DNA of 64,000 nt from contig JAIXOI010000049.1 in the NCBI GenBank assembly GCA_027486795.1, forward strand, positions 62,001-126,000. Direction: 5' to 3'. The notes below the pieces were generated by a model, which saw only the letters and a program-made list of their open reading frames with translations, had not been told where the DNA came from and ran no database searches. The stretch is from Sphingobacteriales bacterium. Lineage in GTDB: Bacteria > Bacteroidota > Bacteroidia > Chitinophagales > CAIOSU01. Both the position numbers and the translations under genes were made by a program. Every line of letters starts with the position of its first letter. Position 1 is the first letter of the stretch. Positions 9,099 to 18,441 of this stretch are shown here, piece by piece.

Positions 9099-9632
9099 TT
9101 ATTTCTCTTCATCAAAATCACGCACTTTGATTTCGGCTACACCAGTTTTGGTGAAGGTATCGTTGATGCGTGAGTAATCTTCAGGAGTGGTATCTTCCGT
9201 TACCTTTATGGCCATACCGAACAAATAATCGGTAGTGCGCTCATCATAAATTTTCGGTTTAGCGGAAATAGACAATCCACAACGTATAAAAAAGGCTACT
9301 ACCATTGATATGGCTGCAAACAATACAGTCAACTCAAAAGTGATAGGTATGTAAGAAGGTAATGACAAATAAGGCTTACCACCATAGTTGGTAGGGTAGC
9401 TAGAGGTTGCTGCCCAAATCATAAATGAAATAGCAATAGTGAAACCAGTAGCACCGCCAACAAAACCTACCGTATGTAAACGGCTTTGTCTGTGACCAAG
9501 TGCGTCATCTAATCCGTGAACCGGAAATGGTGTAACCACTTCGTGGATGTGGAAGCCAGCTTGCTTTACTTTCTTAACGGCAGAAAGCAACACTTCTTCG
9601 TCATCGTACAGTCCTACTACGTATTTATCCAT
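9099..9632 (-). CDS. actD: alternative complex III subunit ActD (DUF3341)
   Basis: A 177-residue DUF3341 protein with two transmembrane helices (about residues 57-77 and 97-117). The N-terminal part resembles a heavy-metal-associated or ferredoxin-like fold and carries the family features VGLYDDEE and a VHGLDDALGHRQSRL-type stretch. No cofactor motif is present. ActD is an accessory structural subunit of alternative complex III. It lies between actC (21 bases) and actE (3 bases), the standard order. Confidence 0.92.
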   Translation of the reverse strand: MDKYVVGLYDDEEVLLSAVKKVKQAGFHIHEVVTPFPVHGLDDALGHRQSRLHTVGFVGGATGFTIAISFMIWAATSSYPTNYGGKPYLSLPSYIPITFELTVLFAAISMVVAFFIRCGLSISAKPKIYDERTTDYLFGMAIKVTEDTTPEDYSRINDTFTKTGVAEIKVRDFDEEK

Positions 9633-9653
9633 TGGATGTAGCTTGTTTCTTAA

Positions 9654-11111
9654 TTAGTCAATTTTTACATCGTGGTGAGCACCAGCTAGGTCTCCACCTT
9701 CGGCGTAACCGCCTTTGGCCATTGCATCATCTTTTGCTTTCTGCTTAACACGGGCAGCAGCACCTGATGATTTCAAGATTGATTTTACCTCTGCTATAGC
9801 TATTACTGGGAACGCCCTAGCAAACAACAAGAACAAGGTAAAAAACAACCCGATGGTACCCACATAGATACCTACTTCAACCCAACTTGGGTAGTAATCG
9901 GCCCAGCTTGATGGGATATAATCGCGGTACAAAGAAGTTACGATGATTACAAAACGCTCGAACCACATACCGATGTTAACGGTGATAGATAGGAAGAACG
10001 TTAGGTATAAGTTGCGGCGTAGTTTTTTAATCCAGAAGAACTGCGGGCTGATTACGTTGCAGGTCATCATGATGTAGTATGCCCAAGCCATAGGGCCCAA
10101 TGCGCGGTTGTAAAAAGCAAACCACTCATAAATGAAACCAGAGTACCAAGCAGTCCACAATTCAGTGATGTAGGCTATACCTACAATAGAGCCTGTAAGT
10201 AGGATGATTTTGTTCATTGCTTCAATGTGAGCAATGGTAATATAATCTTCTAGCTTCAAAACCTTGCGGGTAATCAACATCAACGTTAATACCATCGCGA
10301 AGCCCGAGAAGATTGCACCTGCAACGAAGTACGGAGGGAAGATGGTGGTGTGCCAGCCAGGGATAACCGATGTTGCAAAGTCAAATGATACGATCGTGTG
10401 TACTGATAATACTAGAGGGGTTGATAAACCAGCAAGTACTAGTGATAGTGATTCAAAACGTTGCCAGTGTTTGGCTTCACCGCGCCAGCCGAAGCTAAGC
10501 GCATTGTATATGGCTTTGCGAATTTTGCCTTTAGAGCGGTCGCGGATGGTACCAAAATCGGGCAACAAACCAGAGTACCAGAACAACAGCGATACGGTAA
10601 AGTAAGTAGAAATGGCAAATACGTCCCACATTAACGGCGATTGGAAGTTAGGCCAAAGCGGACCGCGTGAGTTTGGATAAGGGAAGATAAAGAACGCCAT
10701 CCATGGACGACCCATGTGGATACCTGGAAACTGTGCTGCGCATATAACCGCAAAGATGGTCATCGCTTCTGCAGCGCGGTTGATACCGGTACGCCACTTT
10801 TGGCGGAACAACAACAATACCGCCGAGATAAGGGTACCAGCGTGGCCAATACCTACCCACCAAACGAAGTTGGTAATGTCATAAGCCCAACCTACCGTCT
10901 TGTTCAAGTTCCATACGCCGATACCGTAATACACGGTCCACGCTACACAGAAAAAGTAGAATGCGGCCAAACTTCCGGCAATGCTAATAGCAATTACCCA
11001 ACTCAATGGCGGAAAACCTTGCGTGCTTCTTACTATATCCGTGGTGATTTGTTTATAATCCTTATCACCAAGTATCAGAGGCTCGCGTATGGGTGATTCG
11101 TAAGATCCCAT
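9654..11111 (-). CDS. actC: alternative complex III subunit ActC (NrfD/PsrC quinol-binding subunit)
   Basis: A 485-residue ten-helix NrfD/PsrC-family protein. Recognisable parts are the N-terminal REPLILGD, WWVGIGHAGTLISA near residue 90 and HTIVSFDFA near 240. The latter two carry conserved histidine and aspartate residues of the quinol-oxidising side in characterised ACIII. The last 45 residues are a charged, Ala/Lys/Gly-rich tail. ActC sits under the ActB Fe-S subunit and oxidises menaquinol. The gene follows actB by 23 bases and precedes actD by 21. Confidence 0.94.
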   Translation of the reverse strand: MGSYESPIREPLILGDKDYKQITTDIVRSTQGFPPLSWVIAISIAGSLAAFYFFCVAWTVYYGIGVWNLNKTVGWAYDITNFVWWVGIGHAGTLISAVLLLFRQKWRTGINRAAEAMTIFAVICAAQFPGIHMGRPWMAFFIFPYPNSRGPLWPNFQSPLMWDVFAISTYFTVSLLFWYSGLLPDFGTIRDRSKGKIRKAIYNALSFGWRGEAKHWQRFESLSLVLAGLSTPLVLSVHTIVSFDFATSVIPGWHTTIFPPYFVAGAIFSGFAMVLTLMLITRKVLKLEDYITIAHIEAMNKIILLTGSIVGIAYITELWTAWYSGFIYEWFAFYNRALGPMAWAYYIMMTCNVISPQFFWIKKLRRNLYLTFFLSITVNIGMWFERFVIIVTSLYRDYIPSSWADYYPSWVEVGIYVGTIGLFFTLFLLFARAFPVIAIAEVKSILKSSGAAARVKQKAKDDAMAKGGYAEGGDLAGAHHDVKID

Positions 11112-11134
11112 GCTGTGTTATTTGTTATTTCTAA

Positions 11135-14100
11135 TTAATGATGTCCTTCTTCACTATGACTGTCGTGCGATGCAGGTGCTTCAGTGCCGTGTGCCTCACC
11201 ACCAGTGTGGTGCGCTTCAGCTCCGGGCGGATGCATGGTATTATTGCTCAACAGGTTTACTGCTTTCAATTGCTCTTTGTCGTTGATATTACGCACCCGG
11301 GTAAGGTAAGTAATAGACGGAAGCGTGTGTATTTCCTCGATAACTTTAAACCCGCGCTCGTTGTTGCTCATCAAAGTTGCCGCAGATTCTGGGTTGTTTA
11401 CATCACCAAATACAATTGCACCAGTTACACAAGCGCTTTGGCAAGCTGTTTTGATGTCGCCATCTTGCAGTTTACGACCTTGTTTTTTGGCGGTAAGTTT
11501 GCCCTCTTGTATGCGCTGCACGCAGAAAGAACATTTCTCCATTACACCACGAGAACGAACCGTTACATCAGGGTTCAATACCATGCGTGTAAGGTCACCT
11601 GTCATTTGGTGTGGATCGTAGTTGTTTTCTAGCGCACCTGTGAGTGTAAAGCTATCGGCACCCCAGTAATCGAACCAGTTGAAACGACGTACTTTATAAG
11701 GGCAGTTGTTTGCGCAATAACGGGTACCGATACAACGATTGTAGGCCATTTGGTTCAAGCCTTCGCTGCTGTGGTTGGTTGCCGATACTGGGCAAACGTT
11801 TTCGCATGGTGCGTTTTCGCAATGTTGGCACATCATCGGTTGGAAAACCGCTGATGGGTTTTCAACATCGCCAAAGTAGTAGCGGTCAATACGCAACCAG
11901 TGCATCTCGCGATACAAGGTTATCTCTTTCTTACCTACTACTGGTATATTGTTTTCGGCATTACAAGCTACTACGCAAGCACCGCAACCAAAACATGCGT
12001 TTAGGTCAATGCCCATTCCCCATTTGTGTCCAGGAAACTCGTGGTAGCCATATAATGTTTGCAAGTGCTCTTTTACGTGTGCACGGTCATGATTACCAGC
12101 GGCAGGGTCGTGTGCATACTCTTCTAGCGTGGTAGTTTTTACTATACCGCGTTGGTTCAAACCGTCGCTTACGCTAAAGTGTGTTTGTGTTTGGCCTAGT
12201 TTGTAGTCGTTACCGGTTACGGTAAAACTCGCATCGTTGGCATAGCGGCTTTGGCCACCATTGCTATATTTAGTAAGGAAAGGGTAAACATTAGCACCTA
12301 CTTCGCCAGCTTTACCTACCACTTCGCGACCATAGCCCAACGCTACCGCAATAGTACCATCAGGCATACCTGGCTGAATGTGCACTGGCAATTCAACTTC
12401 GGTACCGTTTACGGTAAGTTTAATGGTTTGAACGGTGCGGCCATAGCTCTTACGCGTGCGGTCGGCAGTAAAGTCAAGTCCATTAGCTTCAGCAAACTTC
12501 AACGATACGCAAGCGTAGTTGTCCCAAGTTATTTTAGATACCGGATCGGGCAATTCTTGCAACCAAGGGTTGTCAGTGTCCTTACCATCACCAATGGCGG
12601 TCTTTTCGTACATTACTACTTCAAGGCCACCCGATTTTACGTTTTTCAACGCTGCAGCTCCCGCAGCGGCAACATCTATAGTGCCTGCTGTAACGGTTAC
12701 TGTTGGGGTATAAGTAAACACGCCATCGTGCACCGAGCGATCCCAGAAGTGACCAAATAGGTTCAATCCGGTACTCTTGGTAAAGATGTTGTTATTCCAG
12801 TTCTCACGAACAAAATCGTAGTATGATTGATTGATGCCCGCAAATTTCAACAAGCTTTCGCCAGCCGAACGGGTATCGAACAATGGGTCGATTGTAGGTT
12901 GGATGATGCTAATGTGGCCGTTGCGCGGTTCAGCATCTCCCCAGCTCTCTAAGTAATGGTGGTCGGGAGCCAAAAACTGACAAAGGGTATCGGTTTCGGT
13001 CTGTTTGTCGTTCAAAGAAACAGTCAACTCCACTTTGCCAAGGGCTTCGATGAATTTATCACCTTTAGCTAGGTTGTAAGCTGGGTTGCTATTGATGATA
13101 ATCAGACCTTTTACAGTTCCTGCTTCAACATCGGCTACCAATTTGTTATATGCGGTATCGTTACCTTGGCGTAGGTTGCTATATTCGTTAAGGTCGATAG
13201 TAGTGCCGTAGTTACCAAGTAATTGGTTCAACGCATTTACAATCAACTGCACGTTTACATCGTTTGAGCCACTAACCACCAATGAAGCACCTTTAGCTTC
13301 TACTAAGTCGTTGGCTGCGTTTTTCAAGCTTTCGCTGTAAGCCGATTCTAGCTTGCCACCGCTAATGCTGGTACCGCCCAATTTGGCAGCTACCAAGTTG
13401 TACAAGGTAATAGCCGCTGCGGTTTCTTCTGATGGTTTTACTGGTACACGAACGTCGGCGTTCAGACCAGTTAAGCTTGCGTAAGACTCTACCTGATAGT
13501 GGCGAGACATCTTAGCGTTGTCTTTGCTTACTTTACGGGTTAGGCCATAATTGTAAGCATATTCAGTTGGGCTAATCCAAGTACCTAAGAAATCGGCACC
13601 TAAACTAACTACCACCTTAGCTTTCTCGAAACGGTAGTTTGGCACCACACGCAAGCCGAAGCTTTGCTCATTGGCATCTAACAAACCGCTGTAAGATACT
13701 GCATCGTATTGCACCAACTCCGTACCTGGAAATTGCTCAATAAATTTGGCAATAGCGGCTTTAAGAGATGGGCTGATTATAGTTGAAGACAAAATACGGA
13801 TAGTGCCACCTGCTGCTTTGATAGCTTGTAGTTTTTCAACTACAGCTTTATCAAGCTCAGCCCAATTAGTTGCTTTTTTATTGGCAACTGGGCCGCGTGG
13901 GCGGTGCATATCATATAGGCTCAGTACAGAAGCTTGTGCCGATGCATCAGTACCGCCGTAGGTAATTTGGGATAGGTTGTTACCCTCAATTTTGATAGGG
14001 CGGCCTTCGCGGGTTTTTACCAATACGCTGCAATAGTTGCCACCGTCAACATACGATGATGCGTAGTAATTGGCTATACCTGGGGTAATTTCATCAGGTT

Positions 14101-14332
14101 TTACCAAGTAAGGTATTGACTTGCGCACAGGCATTTCGCAACCGGCAGCAATAGTAGCAGCACCTACGCTAAATCCTAAAACTTTCAGGAAGTCGCGACG
14201 GCTAGCACTGGCCTGTTGTAGTTTTGCACCGAATCCAGGAAGTTCTTCAGGAAATTCCTTACCGGCTTGCTGCATGAACTCGGGCTCGTGGAACTTTTCG
14301 TCCAAGCCTTTCCAAAATTGTTGTTCAGCCAT
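11135..14332 (-). CDS. actB: alternative complex III subunit ActB (molybdopterin-oxidoreductase-like, Fe-S)
   Basis: A 1065-residue periplasmic subunit. A twin-arginine-like RRDFLK (45-50) leads a hydrophobic stretch ending AAGC (Cys65), consistent with Tat export and lipidation at that cysteine. Residues of about 90-720 resemble a molybdopterin oxidoreductase domain, which in this family binds no Mo cofactor. A ferredoxin-like part follows (about 775-975) with four cysteine clusters, including CFGCGACVVAC, CQHCENAPCENVC, CIGTRYCANNC and CSFC...CQSAC. The tail is His-rich (AEAHHTGGEAHG). It relays electrons from ActC to the ActA hemes. The family is annotated as a TAT-variant-translocated molybdopterin oxidoreductase. 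Confidence 0.95.
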   Translation of the reverse strand: MAEQQFWKGLDEKFHEPEFMQQAGKEFPEELPGFGAKLQQASASRRDFLKVLGFSVGAATIAAGCEMPVRKSIPYLVKPDEITPGIANYYASSYVDGGNYCSVLVKTREGRPIKIEGNNLSQITYGGTDASAQASVLSLYDMHRPRGPVANKKATNWAELDKAVVEKLQAIKAAGGTIRILSSTIISPSLKAAIAKFIEQFPGTELVQYDAVSYSGLLDANEQSFGLRVVPNYRFEKAKVVVSLGADFLGTWISPTEYAYNYGLTRKVSKDNAKMSRHYQVESYASLTGLNADVRVPVKPSEETAAAITLYNLVAAKLGGTSISGGKLESAYSESLKNAANDLVEAKGASLVVSGSNDVNVQLIVNALNQLLGNYGTTIDLNEYSNLRQGNDTAYNKLVADVEAGTVKGLIIINSNPAYNLAKGDKFIEALGKVELTVSLNDKQTETDTLCQFLAPDHHYLESWGDAEPRNGHISIIQPTIDPLFDTRSAGESLLKFAGINQSYYDFVRENWNNNIFTKSTGLNLFGHFWDRSVHDGVFTYTPTVTVTAGTIDVAAAGAAALKNVKSGGLEVVMYEKTAIGDGKDTDNPWLQELPDPVSKITWDNYACVSLKFAEANGLDFTADRTRKSYGRTVQTIKLTVNGTEVELPVHIQPGMPDGTIAVALGYGREVVGKAGEVGANVYPFLTKYSNGGQSRYANDASFTVTGNDYKLGQTQTHFSVSDGLNQRGIVKTTTLEEYAHDPAAGNHDRAHVKEHLQTLYGYHEFPGHKWGMGIDLNACFGCGACVVACNAENNIPVVGKKEITLYREMHWLRIDRYYFGDVENPSAVFQPMMCQHCENAPCENVCPVSATNHSSEGLNQMAYNRCIGTRYCANNCPYKVRRFNWFDYWGADSFTLTGALENNYDPHQMTGDLTRMVLNPDVTVRSRGVMEKCSFCVQRIQEGKLTAKKQGRKLQDGDIKTACQSACVTGAIVFGDVNNPESAATLMSNNERGFKVIEEIHTLPSITYLTRVRNINDKEQLKAVNLLSNNTMHPPGAEAHHTGGEAHGTEAPASHDSHSEEGHH

Positions 14333-14362
14333 TATATCTTGATTCTAGATGATGCTAATTGA

Positions 14363-15736
14363 TTAATAGTGGCACTTTTGGCACTCGGTGCCACCAATTT
14401 TCTCTACCGTTACATTCTTCATCTCTCCGTCTTTCAAACGCTCGTGATATACTTGGAATGTTTCGTAGTAAGGGTTTTGGGTAAACTTAACCTCCGATTC
14501 GCGGTGGCAATTAATACACCAGCCCATTGACAATGGAGAGAATTGGTACAACTCAGGCATGGTTTCAACTGGCCCGTGGCAGGTTTGACACTCAATACCA
14601 CCAGCGGTTACGTGCTGCGAGTGGTTGAAGTAAACGTGGTCGGGTAGGTTGTGTATGCGTGTCCACTCAATTGGCTTTTGCACTTGTGCCAACACCGCTT
14701 CAATATCGTTTTTGGTGGCGGTTACTTTGCTATCACTCAACCAAACAGTCAAGATACTATCAACGTATGCCTTGTCTTGGTTGGCATAATCTTCGAAGTA
14801 AGTACCAGAAATTGGGTTGAAACCAGCGGCAGCATATATTTTCGAAATCTCGATTTTACCGTATTTACCGTTTTTAGGGTCATCGCCTTTAATGCCTTTG
14901 TGGCAATTCATACATACGTTGCTAGAAGGTATGTTTGAGTGTTTGCTTTCTGCGGCGCTACTGTGGCAATATTGGCAATCTATTTTGTTTATACCAGAGT
15001 GCAACTCGTGCGAGAATTTGATGGGTTGCTCTGGCATGTAACCTTGTTGGCGACCCAAGTCAATAGCACCGGTTACGGTGGCATTACCAATGTAAATAAC
15101 GATAAGCAAGGTAAGAGCAGCACGAAGCTTCTTGTTTTTCCAGAAAGGAACTGCCGCAGGAATCGGCTGGCCTTCTTTCTCAAGCACCATTCGGTTCAGT
15201 AAGTTTGAAACGCGCACCAACACTATTGCTACAATAACCAACAGTGCGATTAAACCCCAAATCATGTAAGTGGTGTAAGGGTTTTCGGCAGTTGATGCTG
15301 CTGTGCCTGCTGCAGGTTCAACAGGTTTTGGTGGTGCAGGTGGCGTTAGGATGTAAGCCAAAAGGTTCTCCAAATCGGCATCTTGCAATGCTGGGAACTG
15401 GGTCATGGCCGATGCATCGTAGTTTTGCATAGCCACCGCATAGGGGTTACCTGCATTTACCGGGTCTTGCCAGTTTTTAATCCAGCGCTTCAACCAGTCA
15501 CGGCCAGATACACCAGCATGCTCGCCGCCATCAGTCCAGCGTTTCTCCACACCCTCAAGTGCAGGACCTACTAGTTTGGCGTTTAGCTTGTGGCAGCTTG
15601 CGCAATTTGCTTTAAATAACTTTTCGCCTGCAAGAACTTGCTCGCTTGGTGCATCCTGGGCGTGCACCAAACTTGGTGCTACCATTAAGGCAAAAAGTAG
15701 TAAGAAACTTAAATAGGAATATCTGTTAACGTTCAT
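14363..15736 (-). CDS. actA: alternative complex III subunit ActA with six heme c motifs
   Basis: A 457-residue multiheme cytochrome and the first gene of the operon. After a signal peptide (cut near VHAQ, residue 27) there is a class I monoheme domain with CASCH at 45-49. A Pro/Ala linker and two hydrophobic segments (157-180 and 205-224) come next, then a periplasmic domain with five CxxCH motifs: 254-258, 275-279, 383-387, 407-411 and 452-456, the last being almost the C-terminus. The pentaheme domain is the part matching the ACIII core. The extra N-terminal monoheme domain is a plausible tethered carrier to CoxB, which lacks its own heme c. It starts about 50 bases downstream of the operon promoter. 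Confidence 0.94.
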   Translation of the reverse strand: MNVNRYSYLSFLLLFALMVAPSLVHAQDAPSEQVLAGEKLFKANCASCHKLNAKLVGPALEGVEKRWTDGGEHAGVSGRDWLKRWIKNWQDPVNAGNPYAVAMQNYDASAMTQFPALQDADLENLLAYILTPPAPPKPVEPAAGTAASTAENPYTTYMIWGLIALLVIVAIVLVRVSNLLNRMVLEKEGQPIPAAVPFWKNKKLRAALTLLIVIYIGNATVTGAIDLGRQQGYMPEQPIKFSHELHSGINKIDCQYCHSSAAESKHSNIPSSNVCMNCHKGIKGDDPKNGKYGKIEISKIYAAAGFNPISGTYFEDYANQDKAYVDSILTVWLSDSKVTATKNDIEAVLAQVQKPIEWTRIHNLPDHVYFNHSQHVTAGGIECQTCHGPVETMPELYQFSPLSMGWCINCHRESEVKFTQNPYYETFQVYHERLKDGEMKNVTVEKIGGTECQKCHY

Positions 15737-15792
15737 CTCGAACTTGTGTTTTCCCTTGAATTGTCAGCCTTTTGTCAAAATTTTGGCTGCGG

Positions 15793-15823
15793 CAAAGTTA
15801 TGCATCAAAACCTAATCAAACAA
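15793..15823 (-). promoter_or_regulatory. Bacteroidota-type promoter of the act-cox operon
   Basis: Read on the minus strand there is TTG (15823-15821), a 20-base spacer, and TAACTTTG (15800-15793). This fits the Bacteroidota sigma factor consensus of TTG around -33 and TAnnTTTG around -7. The implied transcript start is roughly 50 bases upstream of the actA ATG at 15736. No other match of this quality occurs inside the operon, where gaps are 48 bases or less, so all 14 genes are probably driven from here. Confidence 0.7.
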
Positions 15824-16050
15824 CAAAAGAAAATAAAAAAATGTTGTTTGGAAATAGTCTAAATAACAAACACAATCATTGGGCAATCAACCGTTTGCAA
15901 TTAATAAAATAATGCTATTTTTCTATATTCGGTCAATTGTCAACAATATGTTTGTTTCTCTATCGGCGGTAAAATTACGGATACTACTGCATTTGTAGTA
16001 CTGCGGAGTGAACTTTTTCGGGGTTATTGACATTAATCACCAGCACAAAC

Positions 16051-16078
16051 AAAAAAGGTGCAGCAAACGCTGCACCTT
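16051..16078 (-). terminator. rho-independent terminator of the tail-specific protease gene
   Basis: Perfect 10-base stem AAGGTGCAGC / GCTGCACCTT (16055-16064 and 16069-16078) with a four-base loop. On the minus strand it is followed by a T-run (complement of 16051-16056). It lies 28 bases past the stop codon of the protease gene and upstream of the act-cox promoter, insulating the two units. Confidence 0.85.
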
Positions 16079-16105
16079 AATGATGTTGGGCACTATTGCG
16101 TGTTG

Positions 16106-18232
16106 TTATTTCTGGGTTACTACTCGATTCTTGGGCAACTCTATAATGTCTTTAATTACACAAACCGACTCAAGCAAGTAAATATCCTTTTGGATGTCTT
16201 TGTGCCATGATTCGTTTCTCTCCTTTTTGCTTTCATCGGCGTTAATGCCTGCCTTATCGGCATCTGGGGTGTATACGGTCATGGGTTGCACGGTTTCGTT
16301 GGCTGCATCGTACCTTTTGCCTTCTTCCAGCTCTTTTTTCTGGCGGTCTTGGTATAGGCCCAAGTGCAAGCTGTACACGCTGTTTTTGCGGTAATCGCCC
16401 AGGCGTTCGGCATTTTCAAGTACCAAACCAAATAGTTTATCGCTGGTTATGCGGGTTTTGCTCTTGGTGGTTACCTTATCAAAGTTGCTCATGCTATCGT
16501 TCCAAAGTTGGTACGGTACTGGTTTTATCACGTCCCAAGGCAATGGATAGTTCTCATCCTTTTCGCCCATATCCAAAGTGCTGTATAGGCTTGGCAAAAT
16601 TACATCGGGCACCACACCTTCCAACTGGGTGGTTTGCCCGTTGATGCGGTAAAACTTTTGGGTAGTTAGTTTGATAACCCCTAGTGGTTTAATGCTGCTC
16701 AATTCGGGCGAGAGGTTTTCGTCCAAATCGATAAAACGCTGCACGGTGCCTTTGCCAAAAGTAGCGCTGCTGCCAATAACCACGGCGCGCTTGTAATCTT
16801 GCATAGCGGCTGCCAAAATTTCGGACGCCGATGCGCTGAACTCGTTTACCAATATCACCAACGGACCATCATACACTAGGTTGGGGTCGCGGTCTTCCAG
16901 CAGGTAAGGGTTGCCCATCCTCGATTTTACTTGCACCACTGGTCCGCTTTCAATAAACAGCCCAGCCATATCTACCACGTCTTGCAACGAGCCGCCGCCA
17001 TTGTTGCGCAAGTCGATAATCAATCCTTCTACGCCCTGTTTTTTTAGCTTTATTACTTCTTTGCGCACATCGTCGCCGCTATTGGCGCCACCGCTGCGGC
17101 TAAAATCGGCATAAAACTTAGGCAAGCTTATGTAGCCAACTTTATTTTTTTCGCCATCTTTCTGTATAATGGCCGATTTGGCATAAGTTTCTTCCAATAT
17201 TACCACATCGCGAATAATAGGGACTATTTTGATACTACCGTCTACTTTTTTTACCGTTAGGCGCACTTCGGTGCCTTTGGCCCCGCGAATCAATTGCACG
17301 GCCTCATCAACGGCCATATCAACAATATCAACGGGTTCGTCTTTGCCCTGGGCTACTTTTAGTATAATGTCGCCAACTTTTAGGTCGCCTTGTTTCCAGC
17401 TTGGGCTGCCTGCTACTATACTGGTTACTTTTATATAGCTACCTTCTTCTTGCAGCGTAGCACCAATACCTTCCAGTTTGCCGCTCATTGATATATCAAA
17501 GTTCTCTTTGTCTTTGGGGGGCAAAAATGAGGTATGAGGGTCGAACGACATGGCTATGCTGTTCAAGAAAATGCTGCGGTAATCGTCCAGGTTTTGGCGC
17601 GTCATGCGGTGAAACCAATCGGTGTGGGTTTTTAGCACCCGTTCGCGGGCGTCTTTTTCAAAATCGGCAAGGGTTTTCTTCTTTATCTCGTCGTCTTTCT
17701 CCGCTTTGCTTTGCTCCTCTAGCTTATCGGCCAAGCGGGTAAGCACTTGAAACTTGAGCTGTTTGCGCCATAGTTCTTTCAGTTCTTTTTCATCTTTGGC
17801 GTAGCCCCTTTTGTCAGCATCAGTTTCAATGTCCTCAATCTTATCAAAATTAAACGGTTGGGCCAGTATCTCTTGGTACCATCCTTCCACTTGTTTTTGG
17901 CGTTTTTGGTATACGCTTACCGTAAGGTCAAAAAACTCGTAGCTGCCACCTTTCATTTGCTCATCGAGCTTGCGGCGATAGCTTGCAAAAGCTTCAATAT
18001 CGCCTTGCGTAAAAAAACGCTTGCCGTAATCAATGTTCTTTAAGAATAGGTCATAAACACGCTCACTGAATTTATCGTCGATGGCGATATCGGCATAGTG
18101 GTTTTGCTGTATGCCGTTTACGATCATTTCCAACAGCACCTTATCCTTTTGGGATGCGGTAGAGGGGCGGAATGAGGCAGCAGTGAATATGATGCCAGCA
18201 GTGGCTAAAACAAGGAATATTCTTGAGAACAT
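16106..18232 (-). CDS. carboxy-terminal processing (tail-specific) protease, S41 family
   Basis: A 708-residue periplasmic serine protease of the Prc/Tsp type. A signal-anchor is at residues 3-22, and a long helical N-terminal domain with TRQNLDDYRSIFLNSIAM leads to a PDZ domain (about 245-335) for substrate C-termini. The S41 catalytic domain shows the nucleophile in NEFSASASE (near 464) and the lysine in SSATFGKGT (near 490). A C-terminal helical extension (DUF3340-like) ends the protein. Prc degrades proteins tagged or exposed at the C-terminus and matures envelope proteins. The length matches the long Prc class, not the short CtpA class. It is monocistronic, with its own terminator. Confidence 0.93.
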   Translation of the reverse strand: MFSRIFLVLATAGIIFTAASFRPSTASQKDKVLLEMIVNGIQQNHYADIAIDDKFSERVYDLFLKNIDYGKRFFTQGDIEAFASYRRKLDEQMKGGSYEFFDLTVSVYQKRQKQVEGWYQEILAQPFNFDKIEDIETDADKRGYAKDEKELKELWRKQLKFQVLTRLADKLEEQSKAEKDDEIKKKTLADFEKDARERVLKTHTDWFHRMTRQNLDDYRSIFLNSIAMSFDPHTSFLPPKDKENFDISMSGKLEGIGATLQEEGSYIKVTSIVAGSPSWKQGDLKVGDIILKVAQGKDEPVDIVDMAVDEAVQLIRGAKGTEVRLTVKKVDGSIKIVPIIRDVVILEETYAKSAIIQKDGEKNKVGYISLPKFYADFSRSGGANSGDDVRKEVIKLKKQGVEGLIIDLRNNGGGSLQDVVDMAGLFIESGPVVQVKSRMGNPYLLEDRDPNLVYDGPLVILVNEFSASASEILAAAMQDYKRAVVIGSSATFGKGTVQRFIDLDENLSPELSSIKPLGVIKLTTQKFYRINGQTTQLEGVVPDVILPSLYSTLDMGEKDENYPLPWDVIKPVPYQLWNDSMSNFDKVTTKSKTRITSDKLFGLVLENAERLGDYRKNSVYSLHLGLYQDRQKKELEEGKRYDAANETVQPMTVYTPDADKAGINADESKKERNESWHKDIQKDIYLLESVCVIKDIIELPKNRVVTQK

Positions 18233-18441
18233 CGTGTCAAGTTGATTTTACAGAACTAATATAGAACATTATACAATAAACGGTAACCAAAATAGACGGG
18301 GATATGTTTTAATTCGCTTAAAACGCTCTATCCGATTGCAAACCTACCGAATGCTGGTGGTATTAGCAGTAATTGTGCCAAAAGTTGGGGTAGGGGGTTA
18401 TTAAATAATGTTAAGGTGGGTAAGCAGCCGAGATGCAAGTA

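Larger units (their letters stand above)
15737..16105. other. 369-base intergenic region between the act-cox operon and the protease gene
   Basis: AT-rich gap that holds the act-cox promoter near its left end and the protease terminator hairpin near its right end, both reported separately. Between them (about 15830-16045) I see only AT-rich sequence, with no convincing open frame, RNA gene or repeat. Confidence 0.7.

Noticed and set aside
12251-12760. 170-codon open frame on the plus strand inside actB
   Set aside because: It is antisense to a strongly conserved part of ActB, its protein has no family features, and similar long antisense frames occur opposite other genes here because of codon use.
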